Counted from the stretch's first letter, positions 36,765 to 46,251 are shown. The stretch is 64,000 nt of DNA from Euryarchaeota archaeon Ods02 (GCA_028751075.1 JAQZDA010000005.1:55071-119070); one strand, 5' to 3'. Translations and numbers: made by a program. The notes: generated by a model from the sequence alone, not told the origin.

Positions 36765-37703
36765 ATGAGTTCTGAAACCACTGGAATCCGCAGCCGTCTC
36801 ACAGAGGCAGAGGAGGGTGGAGCGCGGGCGTGTCCGGTCTGTGGCTCCGGCACGATGAACGGCCAGGGCCTCAGAGCCTGCATGGACTGCGGCTGGAGCT
36901 CCTCCCGCCAGCTGGAGGTCAACGGCGGAGTCGTCGTCCGACAGCAGACTCAGCCCACGCGGGAGCTATCCGGCAGCGTCTGCCTCGTCACCGGCGGCAG
37001 CCGCGGCATCGGAAGGGCGGTGGCGCGACGTCTCGGAGAGCTCGGAGGTCACGTCGTCGTGAACTACCGGTCCTCCGACGACAGGGCGGAGGATGTCCGC
37101 CGGGAGGTTGAGGACGTCGGGGGTTCCGCGAGCCTGGTTCAGGCGGACGTCTCCAGCCGCGGCGCGGTGCGGGAGATGGCGGAGGAGGTGCGGGACTCCG
37201 TGGGCTCCGTCGACGTCGTCGTGAACAACGCAGGCGTCACAGCGGACGCGCGGTTCGAGAACATGGAGTTCGAGAGCTGGCGAGAGGTGCTCTCCGTGAA
37301 CCTCGACGGAGCGTTCCACGTCACCAAGGAGTTCTACGAAGACGTCGCGGAGGCGGATGACGGCCGCCTCGTCAACGTCTCCAGCGTCGTCGGCCGCCGC
37401 GGCAACCTCGGGCAGGCGAACTACGCGGCCAGCAAGAGCGGGTTGTTCGGTTACACGAAGTCGCTGGCGCTCGAGCTAGCGGAACACGGCTCGACGGCGA
37501 ACTGCGTCGCCCCCGGGTTCACGCGGACGGATATGCTGGAGGGCATCCCCGAACGTGTGGAGGAGAAGATACTCGACGACATCCCCCTCGACAGGTTCGC
37601 GGACCCCGGGGAGGTCGCGGAAGCCGTCGCCTTCCTCGCGAGCCCGCGGTCGTCGTACGTCACCGGGGAGGTTCTCGGAGTCGACGGCGGAATGAGCAGA
37701 TGA
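36765..37703 (+). CDS. SDR oxidoreductase with N-terminal zinc ribbon
   Basis: 312 residues. Residues 1-60 contain a zinc ribbon (ACPVCGSG and ACMDCGWSS). From about residue 68 it is a full FabG/PhaB-like SDR: VTGGSRGIGRAVARRL, NNAGVTADARF, NVSSVVGRRGNLGQANYAASKSG, and C-terminal GEVLGVDGGMSR. Arg-containing VVNYRSSDDRAE after beta-2 suggests NADPH. Likely a 3-oxoacyl-CoA (acetoacetyl-CoA) reductase. The zinc ribbon fusion is unusual and could mediate binding to a partner. Convergent with an HTH gene. Confidence 0.88.
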   Translation: MSSETTGIRSRLTEAEEGGARACPVCGSGTMNGQGLRACMDCGWSSSRQLEVNGGVVVRQQTQPTRELSGSVCLVTGGSRGIGRAVARRLGELGGHVVVNYRSSDDRAEDVRREVEDVGGSASLVQADVSSRGAVREMAEEVRDSVGSVDVVVNNAGVTADARFENMEFESWREVLSVNLDGAFHVTKEFYEDVAEADDGRLVNVSSVVGRRGNLGQANYAASKSGLFGYTKSLALELAEHGSTANCVAPGFTRTDMLEGIPERVEEKILDDIPLDRFADPGEVAEAVAFLASPRSSYVTGEVLGVDGGMSR

Positions 37704-37763
37704 AGAAAGGATGGGCGGCGTAGGGAGGCAGCAGATGAAGAAACGATGGGGGGCGTAGGGAGG

Positions 37764-38114
37764 TTACTCTGACGTCTGGTTCGACGGTCCGTCGAACCAG
37801 ATCTTGACCTTGAGCTGGTTAGAAAAATCCACCTCTACGTCTCGGATATCGGGGGAGAGACTGTACTCCTGGGGGTGCTGGCCGTCCCCTCTCACCCTGA
37901 GCTCTTCATCGAGGTGGCCGGCTTCCACGAGCTCGTTGACGCGGCGGTAGACCGTGGACTTCGGCATGTCGCAGTCGCTCGAGATCTCGTCGACGGTGCA
38001 GGAGCTTCCCGCTGCCGCCGTTATTATCTTCCGTGACCGTGTGTCGCCCAGAACCGAAAGCACGTCCTGCTCTGCCTCCCCGGTGACGTCCTCGTTCCAT
38101 GTAGACTCGGGCAT
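37764..38114 (-). CDS. Winged-helix regulator
   Basis: 116 residues from ATG 38114 (MPESTWNEDVTGEAEQDV). wHTH with LSVLGDTRSRKIITAAAGSS, recognition region CDMPKSTVYRRVNELVEAGH, and wing with LRVRGDGQHPQEYSLS; then a short beta C-terminus. Same class as the ArsR-like gene at 21375. The longer frame to 38246 has a non-protein-like N-terminus. Target unknown. Confidence 0.75.
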   Translation of the reverse strand: MPESTWNEDVTGEAEQDVLSVLGDTRSRKIITAAAGSSCTVDEISSDCDMPKSTVYRRVNELVEAGHLDEELRVRGDGQHPQEYSLSPDIRDVEVDFSNQLKVKIWFDGPSNQTSE

Positions 38115-38732
38115 CAGCAACACCTTCGGGGAGTAGACTCCGGGGTCCAGGTGGTAGACGTCGGCTGTCGCGCGCGCAGTAGATGAAGGTCGCTGAAAAC
38201 CGGAGTTCTTTCCACGAATGCCGTTACCCCTGCCATCCCCCACCACCCAACGTGGTCTGTGCGAGCGTCCACCATCCCCTCCGTACTGGTTGCTGCTCGT
38301 AACATTATCAGGACCTAGTCTTTAGTGTCAAAACCATTTATATCCTCGCCTTGACAATCAAAGTTAGGTTTGTCCGGGAGCTATAAGTTGGCTCCTCTTT
38401 TAACAGTTATACTCTTCCCTCACTGGGTTGCTGACGGCGGACAGAACGAAGCTAGCTCCGTCGGATAGGGTCGAGACGAGCGAACAGCAGGATGAAGACG
38501 AGTTCGACGCACGACGATCCCGGCTCCGGACACGTAGAAGATGGAGCAGGGTTCCGGACGAATGAGACAGGTGAAGATGCAGGAGACAGCAGTGGAAGGC
38601 GGCCAGGTCATCCACGATGGAGAGACAGCGGTCAGCACGGGAACGGCAGCAGCCGAAAACTGTATACCCCACCCGTCTCCACCTTCCCCCAGGACACAGA
38701 GAAACCGGAAACAGAGAGACCAGATCAGCGAG
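38115..38732. other. Gene-poor region upstream of the frameshifted regulator
   Basis: About 620 bp. 38285-38410 is AT-rich with CCATTTATATCC and CTTTTAACAG boxes and an inverted repeat GGAGC-N9-GCTCC (38377-38395) followed by TCTTTT, which looks like a terminator. 38430-38730 is open in two forward frames but composition is low in hydrophobic residues and no family is recognised, so I do not call a gene. Possible decayed DNA. Confidence 0.45.
38377..38400 (+). terminator. Possible hairpin terminator
   Basis: GGAGC-TATAAGTTG-GCTCC followed by TCTTTTAA. In archaea the T-run itself is the main signal; no gene clearly ends here, so this is weak. Confidence 0.3.
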
Positions 38733-39442
38733 ATGAAGACTATAGCGGAGTTCACGGTAGAACCAGGGCATCCGGGGCTTCCGGAGGTTGTTGAGAGCGA
38801 ACCCGAGGTCGAGATAGAGGTCGAGAACCTGAAGACAGGGGTCGGGGACCCCACCCCCGAAGACGGCAGCATGAGGTCGCTGCTTCAGGTCAGAAGCCAG
38901 GATGGAGCGAGCTGTCGGTCGTTCGAACGAGCGCTCGACAGCTACGACGTATCCTACGAGACCGTATCCAGGGACGACGTCTCCGGAGAAGCACTCTACA
39001 GAGCAGAACCACGTATAGAGGACAGCACCGTCTTGGTAGCTCTCGAAAAGACCGGTGGAGAGCTCGTCGACGGAGATGTAGAGCCGAACTGCTGGAAAGT
39101 CTACTCACGACACCCGACCCTGAGTCGGTCTCGGAGTTCGTCAGCATCTGTGAAGAATCCGACTCCGACGTCACGGTCGAGAGGATGTACAGCCCCATCG
39201 ACCTCGAACACGGCCGAAGAGAGGACCTGACGATGACGCAGACGAGGACGCTGCTCGACGCCCTCGAACGCGGCTACTACCAGGTACCACGACAGACCAC
39301 GCTCGTCGAGCTCGCTGACATGTACGGTGTCTCCGACCAGGCGGTGAGCGAGAGACTGAGGCGCGCGACAGCGAAGCTAATAGAGTCCAGCTTGCTCACC
39401 AGCTACAGCGACCTGCCGCGGCTCGGAGACGAACCCGAGTAG
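38733..39442 (+). pseudogene. Bat-like HTH_10 transcription regulator, frameshifted
   Basis: Start ATG 38733 (MKTIAEFTVEPGHPGLPEVV), matching the N-terminus of haloarchaeal HTH_10 regulators. The first frame runs well to WKVYSRHP near 39112. One base then appears to be missing (around 39114 in the run CACCCGACCC): moving to the other frame gives DPESVSEFVSICEES and continues to 39442, ending with the HTH_10 domain TRTLLDALERGYYQVPRQ and DMYGVSDQAVSERLRRATAK. Repaired length is about 236 residues. Either a recent inactivation or an assembly error. The uncorrected C-terminal ORF (from 39185) on its own would be a bare HTH. Confidence 0.75.
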
Positions 39443-39562
39443 CGACAGCGCCAGATCCCGGGGCGGAAGAGACGTGCAGACGTCGAAGACGAAGATTTAA
39501 CCGCTGGATATCCAAGTACACACTACCACGACCCTCCCGCTCTCGCGTGGCAGGACCTTCAG

Positions 39563-39737
39563 ATGGACCCATCCAAGAAACCCCCGGAATCGGAGGAAGA
39601 GTTCGAGAGACGCCTAGACACTCGTGCTCCACGCATCCATCCATGGAGTCGACGTAGAAGGAGGATGGGACGTCGACCTAGAAGACACCGAATCCGAAGC
39701 CAGCTACTCCGTCGAGATCTATGAATTAGACAGATGA
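39563..39737 (+). pseudogene. Small haloarchaeal protein, frameshifted
   Basis: ATG 39563 opens MDPSKKPPESEEEFERRL. One extra base near 39620 then breaks the frame: dropping it gives LDLVLHASIHGVDVEGGWDVDL and SEASYSVEIYELDR, ending at TGA 39735-39737, about 57 residues in all. The pattern EFERRL...GVDVEGGWDV...VEI is one I know from small conserved haloarchaeal proteins of unknown function. Box A AGATTTAACC at about 39491 would give a 40-nt leader. The rest of 39443-39837 has no other gene. Confidence 0.6.
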
Positions 39738-39805
39738 CCGCGTAGAGGAGTCGCTCTCCAGACAGCCGCCCACGGAGCTCGCAGACGCCGAGAACACCCA
39801 CCGGA

Positions 39806-39813
39806 CTTTATAC
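39806..39813 (+). promoter_or_regulatory. Box A of the acetate-CoA ligase gene
   Basis: ACTTTATA, centred about 28 nt before ATG 39838. Confidence 0.6.
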
Positions 39814-39837
39814 ACCGAGAGCAGGAACTAACGGAAG

Positions 39838-41973
39838 ATGACAGACGACCTCCTGGACCTCTTCGACCCCGACCGGGTTGCCGTCGTCGGCGCAACCCCG
39901 CGAGAAGGGTCCGTCGGACGCGCGATAACCCGGAACCTCGAGAGCTACACCGGCGACGTCGTCGCAGTGAACCCCAACTACGACGACGTCCTCGGCGTAC
40001 CCACCGTAGACACCGTCGAAGAAGCAGGAGACGTAGACCTCGCCGTCGTCGCAGTACCAGCAGCCGACGCCGTCGAAGCAGTCGAGGACCTCGGCCGCCA
40101 CGAGGTACCGCACGCCGTCGTCGTCACCGCGGGCTTCAAGGAAGCCGGCCCCGACGGCGCCGAGCTACAGCGACAGCTGACCGACGCCGCCGAAACACAC
40201 GGTGTAGACGTCGTCGGACCCAACTGCCTCGGCGTCCTATCCACCCCGAGGAAACTCAACGCCACCTTCAGCCCCGCCGACGCAGCCGAAGGACAGGTCT
40301 CCTTCATGAGCCAGAGCGGAGCGCTGATAACCGCGGTGCTCGACTACGCAGGAAGCCACGGCATGGGCTTCAGACACGTCGTCTCCCTCGGCAACAAAGC
40401 AATGTTAGACGAAACCGACTTCGTCGAAGCCTGGCGAACCGACGACGACACCGACGTCGTCGCCGCGTACCTCGAAGGCGTGGAAGACAGCCGCAGGTTC
40501 GTGGAGGAGGCCCGGGAAACCGTGGAAGACACCCCCGTCGTAGCCCTCAAATCCGGCGTCACCGAACGAGGGGCTCGCGCCGTCAGCAGCCACACCGGAA
40601 CCATGGCCGGCAGCGAACGCGCGTACGACGCCGCCCTCAGGAAAGCAGGAGCCATACGCGCAGACAGCGTACAGGAGATGTTCGACTACACCCGCGCCTT
40701 CCATCAGCCGCCGCCGGAGTTCACCGGCGTCGCCGTCGTCACCAACGCAGGAGGCCCCGGAGTGATGGCCGCCGACGCAACCGAAGACACCGACCTCGAG
40801 CTCGCCACCCTATCGGAGGAGACACGTCGCCGTCTGGAGGAGATGCTGCCGGAGGCAGCCGCCGCCGAGAACCCCGTCGACGTCCTCGGAGACGCCGACC
40901 ACAGTCGTTTCCACGAAGCAGCCGAGATAGTAGCCGACGACCCGGGAGTCGCCGCCCTCCTCGTCATCGCCTGCCCCACCGCAGTCCTGTCCTTCGACGA
41001 CCTCGCGGACACGGTTGAGGAGCTACAGAACCATACCGAACTACCCCTGCTGACGTCGTTCATGACCGTCGACTCCGAAGTAGAACGGAAGCTAGGAAAC
41101 GCCGACACCCCGAACTACTTCGACCCCGCAGCCGCAGTCGACTCCCTCCAGACACTGTATAGATATCGGGAGTACAGGGACCGCCAGTACAGCGAACCCC
41201 CGGAGTACGAGGTAGAACACGACAGAGTCGAGAAGGTGCTCGCCGGCGACGAACACCAGCTAGGCGTCGAAAGCATGGATCTCCTGGAAGCCTACGGAAT
41301 CGACACCCCCGAGAGCACCGTCGTCGACAGCCCCGCCGCGGCGACGGAGTTCGCCCGTCACCTCGACGGCGACGTCGCACTGAAGGTCGTCAGCCCCGAC
41401 ATCGTCCACAAGACCGACGTCGGCTGCGTCGAGGTCGGCATAGGTCCGGAGGACGCGGGCGAAGCTTACGAACGCGTGGTAGCGAACGCCCGGTACCACA
41501 GCCCCGAAGCCAGGTTACACGGCGTCCAGGTTCAGGAGATGGTGGACGTCGACGCAGGAGTGGAGACCATAGTCGGCGTCAACAGAGACAGCCAGTTCGG
41601 CCACCTATTGATGTTCGGGGTCGGCGGAATATACGTCGAGGTCTACGAAGACGTCGAGTTCGAGCTCGCGCCCCTGACGCCGGAGGAAGCCCGCAGGATG
41701 ATAGACGACGTCGACGCGTCACCCCTGCTGAAGGGTGCACGCGGCCGCAGCGAGGTAGACGTCGACGCCGTCGCAGACGTCCTCCTCCGGATCTCCCAGC
41801 TCGTCCGCGACCACCCCGAGATAACCGAGCTAGACATCAACCCCCTCGTCGCACTGGAGGACGGCGCCGTCGCCGTAGACCTCCGCGCCACCGTCGACCA
41901 TAGTCAGCGGAAATCCGAAGCCCTCGAGGCCGCCGGTGACACGGTGGAGGCAGCCGGAGGTGGCTCCCTGTGA
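39838..41973 (+). CDS. acd: ADP-forming acetate-CoA ligase, alpha-beta fusion
   Basis: 711 residues. Converts acetyl-CoA, ADP and Pi to acetate, CoA and ATP, the usual archaeal acetate-forming step. CoA-binding domain with VAVVGATPREGSVGRAI near residue 14; succinyl-CoA synthetase-like domain with phospho-His at residue 252 in AVSSHTGTMAGSERAY; then an ATP-grasp (beta) part from about residue 480 with VVSPDIVHKTDVGCVEVGI, MVDVDAGVETIVGVNRDSQFG and ELDINPLVALEDG. The ATGA/GTGA junction with the next gene (4-base overlap) shows co-translation with the DRTGG protein. Confidence 0.95.
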   Translation: MTDDLLDLFDPDRVAVVGATPREGSVGRAITRNLESYTGDVVAVNPNYDDVLGVPTVDTVEEAGDVDLAVVAVPAADAVEAVEDLGRHEVPHAVVVTAGFKEAGPDGAELQRQLTDAAETHGVDVVGPNCLGVLSTPRKLNATFSPADAAEGQVSFMSQSGALITAVLDYAGSHGMGFRHVVSLGNKAMLDETDFVEAWRTDDDTDVVAAYLEGVEDSRRFVEEARETVEDTPVVALKSGVTERGARAVSSHTGTMAGSERAYDAALRKAGAIRADSVQEMFDYTRAFHQPPPEFTGVAVVTNAGGPGVMAADATEDTDLELATLSEETRRRLEEMLPEAAAAENPVDVLGDADHSRFHEAAEIVADDPGVAALLVIACPTAVLSFDDLADTVEELQNHTELPLLTSFMTVDSEVERKLGNADTPNYFDPAAAVDSLQTLYRYREYRDRQYSEPPEYEVEHDRVEKVLAGDEHQLGVESMDLLEAYGIDTPESTVVDSPAAATEFARHLDGDVALKVVSPDIVHKTDVGCVEVGIGPEDAGEAYERVVANARYHSPEARLHGVQVQEMVDVDAGVETIVGVNRDSQFGHLLMFGVGGIYVEVYEDVEFELAPLTPEEARRMIDDVDASPLLKGARGRSEVDVDAVADVLLRISQLVRDHPEITELDINPLVALEDGAVAVDLRATVDHSQRKSEALEAAGDTVEAAGGGSL

Positions 41974-43022
41974 CCTACACCCTCACGGTGAACTCGACGG
42001 AGAGAGGGGTCGGGAAGACCGCGTTCGCGCTCGCAACCGCGGAGATAGCACGGGAAAGAGGCCACGATGTAGGTTACATGAAACCCAAGGGCACCCGGGT
42101 GCGGGGTACGCACGGCCGAACCCTCGACGACGACGCCGTCGTCGCAAGAGACCTCCTCGACCTCCGGCACGACGTCGACACCATCGAACCCGTCGTGTAC
42201 AGCGCCACGTTGATGGAGGATGTCCTCCGCGGGGACACCGAACCAGAGGAGCTACGGCGACGGGTCGGTGAAAGCCACCGCGAGATAGCGGGGGACGCGG
42301 ACCTCGTCGTCGTCGAAGGGGGAAGCGACTACCGAACAGGCAGGGTCGTCGACCTAGCTGACCCCGAGGTGACGAAGCTGGTGGACGGAGCCGCAGTCGT
42401 CCTCTCCGGGTACAGGAGCGTGCAAGACGTCGACCCCGCGCTCGAAGCTTACCACAGGTTCGGAGAAGCCGCGGACAAGCTCGTGTTCAACGGCGTAAGA
42501 ACAGAGTTCAGGGGGTTCGTCGGGGACGAGATCGCGGCGTACCTCGGTCCAGAGGTATCCGTCGATTCGTTGCCGTACCGCCGGGAGATATCGGGTTGGA
42601 GACCCCTGGAGGTTTTCGACGAGATCGGCGCAGAACCCCTGACCTCCGTCGACGCCGACGTCTACCTAGAGAGGTACCTCGTCGGCGCGACCTCCGGCGA
42701 GGTAGCGCTGTCGACGTTCAGGAGGACGTCGAACGCAGTAGTCGTAACCGGAGGCGACCGGCACGACGTACAGGTGGCTGCGCTCGAGTCACCCGGCGTC
42801 GACTGTCTGCTGCTCACAGGTGGAGTCCGACCCGACGGAATGGTCGTCAGCCGCGCCGAAGAGCTGGGTGTACCCGTCGGCTACCTCGAAGCCACCACCG
42901 GCGAGGCCGTGGAACGCGTGGAAGCCCTCCTCAGGGAAGGCAGGAAACCCGGCCGAGAGGTAGTGGACGCCATGAAGGAGCTGATGACGGAGCACCTCGC
43001 GGTCGACGATCTCATGCCGTAG
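41970..43022 (+). CDS. Phosphotransacetylase-like P-loop protein with DRTGG domain
   Basis: 350 residues from GTG 41970, overlapping acd by four bases. N-terminal BioD/PTA-like P-loop domain: STERGVGKTAFALATAEIA (Walker A), KPKGTRVRGT near residue 35, and VVVEGGSDYRTGRVVDL near 110. C-terminal DRTGG domain: TGGDRHDVQVAALESPGVD near 255 and LLLTGGVRPD near 275. No phosphotransacetylase catalytic domain is present. These proteins accompany acd genes in haloarchaea and are assumed to regulate acetate metabolism; the exact role is unknown. Confidence 0.88.
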   Translation: MTYTLTVNSTERGVGKTAFALATAEIARERGHDVGYMKPKGTRVRGTHGRTLDDDAVVARDLLDLRHDVDTIEPVVYSATLMEDVLRGDTEPEELRRRVGESHREIAGDADLVVVEGGSDYRTGRVVDLADPEVTKLVDGAAVVLSGYRSVQDVDPALEAYHRFGEAADKLVFNGVRTEFRGFVGDEIAAYLGPEVSVDSLPYRREISGWRPLEVFDEIGAEPLTSVDADVYLERYLVGATSGEVALSTFRRTSNAVVVTGGDRHDVQVAALESPGVDCLLLTGGVRPDGMVVSRAEELGVPVGYLEATTGEAVERVEALLREGRKPGREVVDAMKELMTEHLAVDDLMP

Positions 43023-43069
43023 ACACACGGGGGCGTCGAAGGCAGGCGTTCCATCTACGCTGCGGTGGG

Positions 43070-44944
43070 TCAGCCGTCATCCTCCTCCGACACCTCCGCC
43101 TTCCCCGTGTCCAGCTCCTCGGGCTCCCGCTCGCTTCTGCCGCGGCCGAAGAACCGCTGCTTCAACGTACGCCTCCTCGGTCGTTCCGCCAGCACGACGG
43201 AGCAGTCCACCTCCTCTATCACCTGCATGTGGAGGGAGTCCCCGACCAATCGGCTCAGCATTCCCTTGTCGGTGGCGCCGATGAGGATGAGCGAGCAGTT
43301 GCGGGCGGCGTCCGCGATCGCGACCTCGACCTCGCCGGAGGTGTCCACCGTCATCTTCGCATCCTCTAGCTCGTGCTCCCGCGCCCACTCCCTGAGGAAC
43401 TCCTCACCCTCCTCCCGCCGGCTCTCGTCCTCGACGACGTGAAGCAACGACACCTCCGAGTCCGCCGCACCCTGGAGGCCGTGCGCTATCTCCGCGCACA
43501 GGTCGCTGTCGCTTCCACCAGCCGTCGGAAGCAGGATGTGGCTGGCGTCCAGCCCCCTGTCCTTCGCGACGAGGAAGTCGCAGGGAAGCTGGTTCGCAAG
43601 CTCGTCGATGGGTTTCGTCGTCCTCGCGGCGTTCCATATGTGGTTCTCCCCCCATCCGATGACCACGAGATCGGGGTTCGTGCGTTTCGCGAGATCGAAG
43701 ACCTCCTGTAGCGAACGATGAGTGGACACCGTCGACGCCCTGAACCCGACATCGTACTCATCCGCGACGTCGTCGAGCTCCTCCATCATCTCCTCCGACA
43801 TCTCCGTGATCCGTTCCACGTGGCCTCCGGAGATCAACGACATCTCGTCGGGCGCCTGTACGACGTGGACGGCGTGTACCGTCGCCCTGTCTCTCTCGCT
43901 CGCGAGCTCGCACGCGAACCTCAGTAGATCCGTCTCTGTACGAGGGTTGGTGACGGGGACCACTATCCGGTAGCTGTCGTCGCCTGCTATCGCCGCCTCC
44001 GCGGTGTCGAGGATGGGGACGTAGCTGCGGCCGACGAACCGGCCGAACAACCACTCCGGCACCGAGAGCTTCCTGTCCGCTCCTTCGAGACGCGCGTCCT
44101 CCAGCCGTCGTTCGCTGGTCTGGAAGTAGTTGACGACTGTGACGAGCACGACGCCTCCGACGGTGTTCCCCAACAACACCGGCAGCACGAACCCCGTCAT
44201 CCCCGGCCACACCGCGAGATGCCCCTGGAAGATGAGGTACAGCGCCTCCGTGAACGACACGACGACGTGGAACAGGTCACCCATCGGTATCGCGAGGAAA
44301 GCGAGGTAGACGACTACGAGCCGGCTGATGGTGTCGCGGGCAGCGTACTCCACCCAGACGACGCCGGCGACGATCAAGCCGGCGAACACCGCCTTGAAGA
44401 ACAACGACATCCACGCTGTCTCGAACGCGCCCTTCTCCGCTATCTCCACCGCAACGGCCGCGGTCTCGGGTTCGAAGACCCCACCCCAGACGAGCACCGC
44501 CGCGCCGACGGCGCCGCCGACGAAGTTCCCGAATACGACGACTATCCAGTGACGCAGCAGCGACGGCACGCTCGCCAGCCGCTCCAGCACCAGCGCTACC
44601 GGTGGAAGCGTGTTCTCCGTGTAGAGCTGGTAGCCGCCGATGATTATGTAGATGAAGCCGAGGGGATAGAGCAACGCGCCGAGAAGCTTGCTGTCCGTCG
44701 CAGCGGACATGGAAGCGTACAGGAGGAAGGTGATGGTGATCGCGAACCCCGCGGCGACACCGCTGAAGAACAACATACGTGAGCTAGAGGTGAGCTCTTC
44801 GTCGGCGGCGGCGATGATACGCTGGAACACCTCGTCCGCCGAGAACCTGTCGGGGACGGCTTCACCGTACGCGGGCGCACCGTGCCTGGAGAGCCGCCGG
44901 CCTCCCTCATCTTCGGAGTTCTCCAGCCGAGGTCTATCCGGCAT
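43070..44944 (-). CDS. Formate/nitrite-type channel fused to two Usp domains
   Basis: 624 residues. Residues about 30-290 form an FNT channel (FFSGVAAGFAITITFLLY, FGNFVGGAVGAAVLVWGG, IPMGDLFHVVVSFTEALYL with pore His-like residue, LLGNTVGGVVLVTVVNYF). Residues about 315-470 and 475-590 are two Usp-type domains (YRIVVPVTNPRTETDLLRFA; ILLPTAGGSDSDLCAEIA with IGATDKGMLSRLVGDSL). Basic tail then acidic end. Transports small monocarboxylates (formate, acetate, lactate) or nitrite in relatives; beside acd, acetate or formate release is a fair guess. The soluble Usp part may gate it. Confidence 0.9.
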   Translation of the reverse strand: MPDRPRLENSEDEGGRRLSRHGAPAYGEAVPDRFSADEVFQRIIAAADEELTSSSRMLFFSGVAAGFAITITFLLYASMSAATDSKLLGALLYPLGFIYIIIGGYQLYTENTLPPVALVLERLASVPSLLRHWIVVVFGNFVGGAVGAAVLVWGGVFEPETAAVAVEIAEKGAFETAWMSLFFKAVFAGLIVAGVVWVEYAARDTISRLVVVYLAFLAIPMGDLFHVVVSFTEALYLIFQGHLAVWPGMTGFVLPVLLGNTVGGVVLVTVVNYFQTSERRLEDARLEGADRKLSVPEWLFGRFVGRSYVPILDTAEAAIAGDDSYRIVVPVTNPRTETDLLRFACELASERDRATVHAVHVVQAPDEMSLISGGHVERITEMSEEMMEELDDVADEYDVGFRASTVSTHRSLQEVFDLAKRTNPDLVVIGWGENHIWNAARTTKPIDELANQLPCDFLVAKDRGLDASHILLPTAGGSDSDLCAEIAHGLQGAADSEVSLLHVVEDESRREEGEEFLREWAREHELEDAKMTVDTSGEVEVAIADAARNCSLILIGATDKGMLSRLVGDSLHMQVIEEVDCSVVLAERPRRRTLKQRFFGRGRSEREPEELDTGKAEVSEEDDG

Positions 44945-45075
44945 ACCCCAATGGTTCCGCCGGAGAACTAATTACTTTCCCGTAGACGACCGGCTGCAGT
45001 CACTCGCTGCAGCCACCCCCTCCCCCGGAGGCGTAACCGCTGGTTCTAACCACGGCGAACCCCAACCAAGCGGTA

Positions 45076-46170
45076 GTGACCGACGAAGACGTCAGCCGCC
45101 TGAACGACGCGCTCGACACCGTGGAGGCAGCGGACGCGGACGCGTTAACGCGCACTCGCTCGCTGAAAGAGAGGTTCGAAGCCGGCATCCGCGAGTACCG
45201 CGACAGAGCCACCGGACGCGACGACTTCGGAAGCTACGTCGAGTTCCGGAGCATCGCAGCCGCCGTCGAGGACGCTGTCGACGGCGACGAACCGGTCTAC
45301 GGCGCCGACGTCCTCGAAAGAGCGGCGGCGAGGTTCGACCGCCGCACCATCCGTCCCAAGCACTTCGACCGCGCGGAAGAAGACCTCCAGGAGCTCGACA
45401 CCGCTGTCGAGGCCCTGGACACCGCGGAGGAGGTACGAGGGGACGTCGAGAGCCTCCGCCACCGGCTCGAACGGAGGCGAAACCAGCTGAAGAACGAGAT
45501 AGAGAGCAAGATCGAGGAGATAGAGCGCGCCGAGAGGTTCGCAGACGTCGACTACAGCGACCTCGTCGAGGTCCTCGAAGGATACAACGAGAGCGTGCAG
45601 CAGGACTTCAGAAGCTACCGCAGTGATGCGTCGGCGTCGGACGTCGTCCGTCTCGGCGCCCGAGCGGGAGAGCATCCCTTCGTACCCGATCAACCGGTAT
45701 CGCTAGATGACGCCGACCGGCTGGAGGACGTCGCCGGCGACCGCTCGGTGGAGGAGGTGATGGAGATGATGGGGCATTCGAAGTCGAAGCTCGAGCATTA
45801 CGTCGACAGCGCCGTCGAGTTCCGGCGAGCGGTGCCGAAGAGCTATCTCGAGACCTTCGACGGAGACGCTTTCACGGTGTCTTGGGAGGACCCCGCCGAC
45901 GTCGTCAGGTTCGAGGTGCCGGAGCTGCTGAAGGAGGTGTCGAAGTTCGCGGGCGAAGACACCGTCGAGCAGTTGCGGCGGCTGCGTAGGCTGGCGATCA
46001 AGGACGACTACGAACGGATGCGGAAGGCGTACCTCGAAGCAGGAGACGTCGACGTCGAGAACCTCCGGCGGAGGAAGCACGAGCTAGAGGAGGAGCTAAA
46101 GGACGTGGAGCGTAGGCTGGAGGAGGTTGAAGGAGTCCTGGAGCGGGCGGAGGACGTGCTCGACAGCTGA
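45076..46170 (+). CDS. Haloarchaeal coiled-coil protein (DUF7118-like)
   Basis: 364 residues from GTG 45076 (MTDEDVSRLNDALDTVEAAD). Almost all helical and highly charged: coiled-coils at about residues 100-165 (DTAEEVRGDVESLRHRLERR) and 325-360 (HELEEELKDVERRLEEVEGV), with a globular middle part containing YSDLVEVLEGYNESVQQDF. No membrane segment. I connect it, from memory, to a conserved haloarchaeal family of unknown function. The box TTCTAACC is 24 nt upstream. Confidence 0.72.
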   Translation: MTDEDVSRLNDALDTVEAADADALTRTRSLKERFEAGIREYRDRATGRDDFGSYVEFRSIAAAVEDAVDGDEPVYGADVLERAAARFDRRTIRPKHFDRAEEDLQELDTAVEALDTAEEVRGDVESLRHRLERRRNQLKNEIESKIEEIERAERFADVDYSDLVEVLEGYNESVQQDFRSYRSDASASDVVRLGARAGEHPFVPDQPVSLDDADRLEDVAGDRSVEEVMEMMGHSKSKLEHYVDSAVEFRRAVPKSYLETFDGDAFTVSWEDPADVVRFEVPELLKEVSKFAGEDTVEQLRRLRRLAIKDDYERMRKAYLEAGDVDVENLRRRKHELEEELKDVERRLEEVEGVLERAEDVLDS

Positions 46171-46251
46171 GGAGTTCCCTACTGCCTCAGGCGGCTGCCG
46201 ACCTGTCTTCAACGGTAACCTACAAACCACCGCGGGTTAACGTTCCATCTG

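Noticed and set aside
38420..38732. Two overlapping forward ORFs before the Bat-like gene
   Set aside because: Low-complexity, no recognisable domain, and the natural start of the regulator is at 38733.
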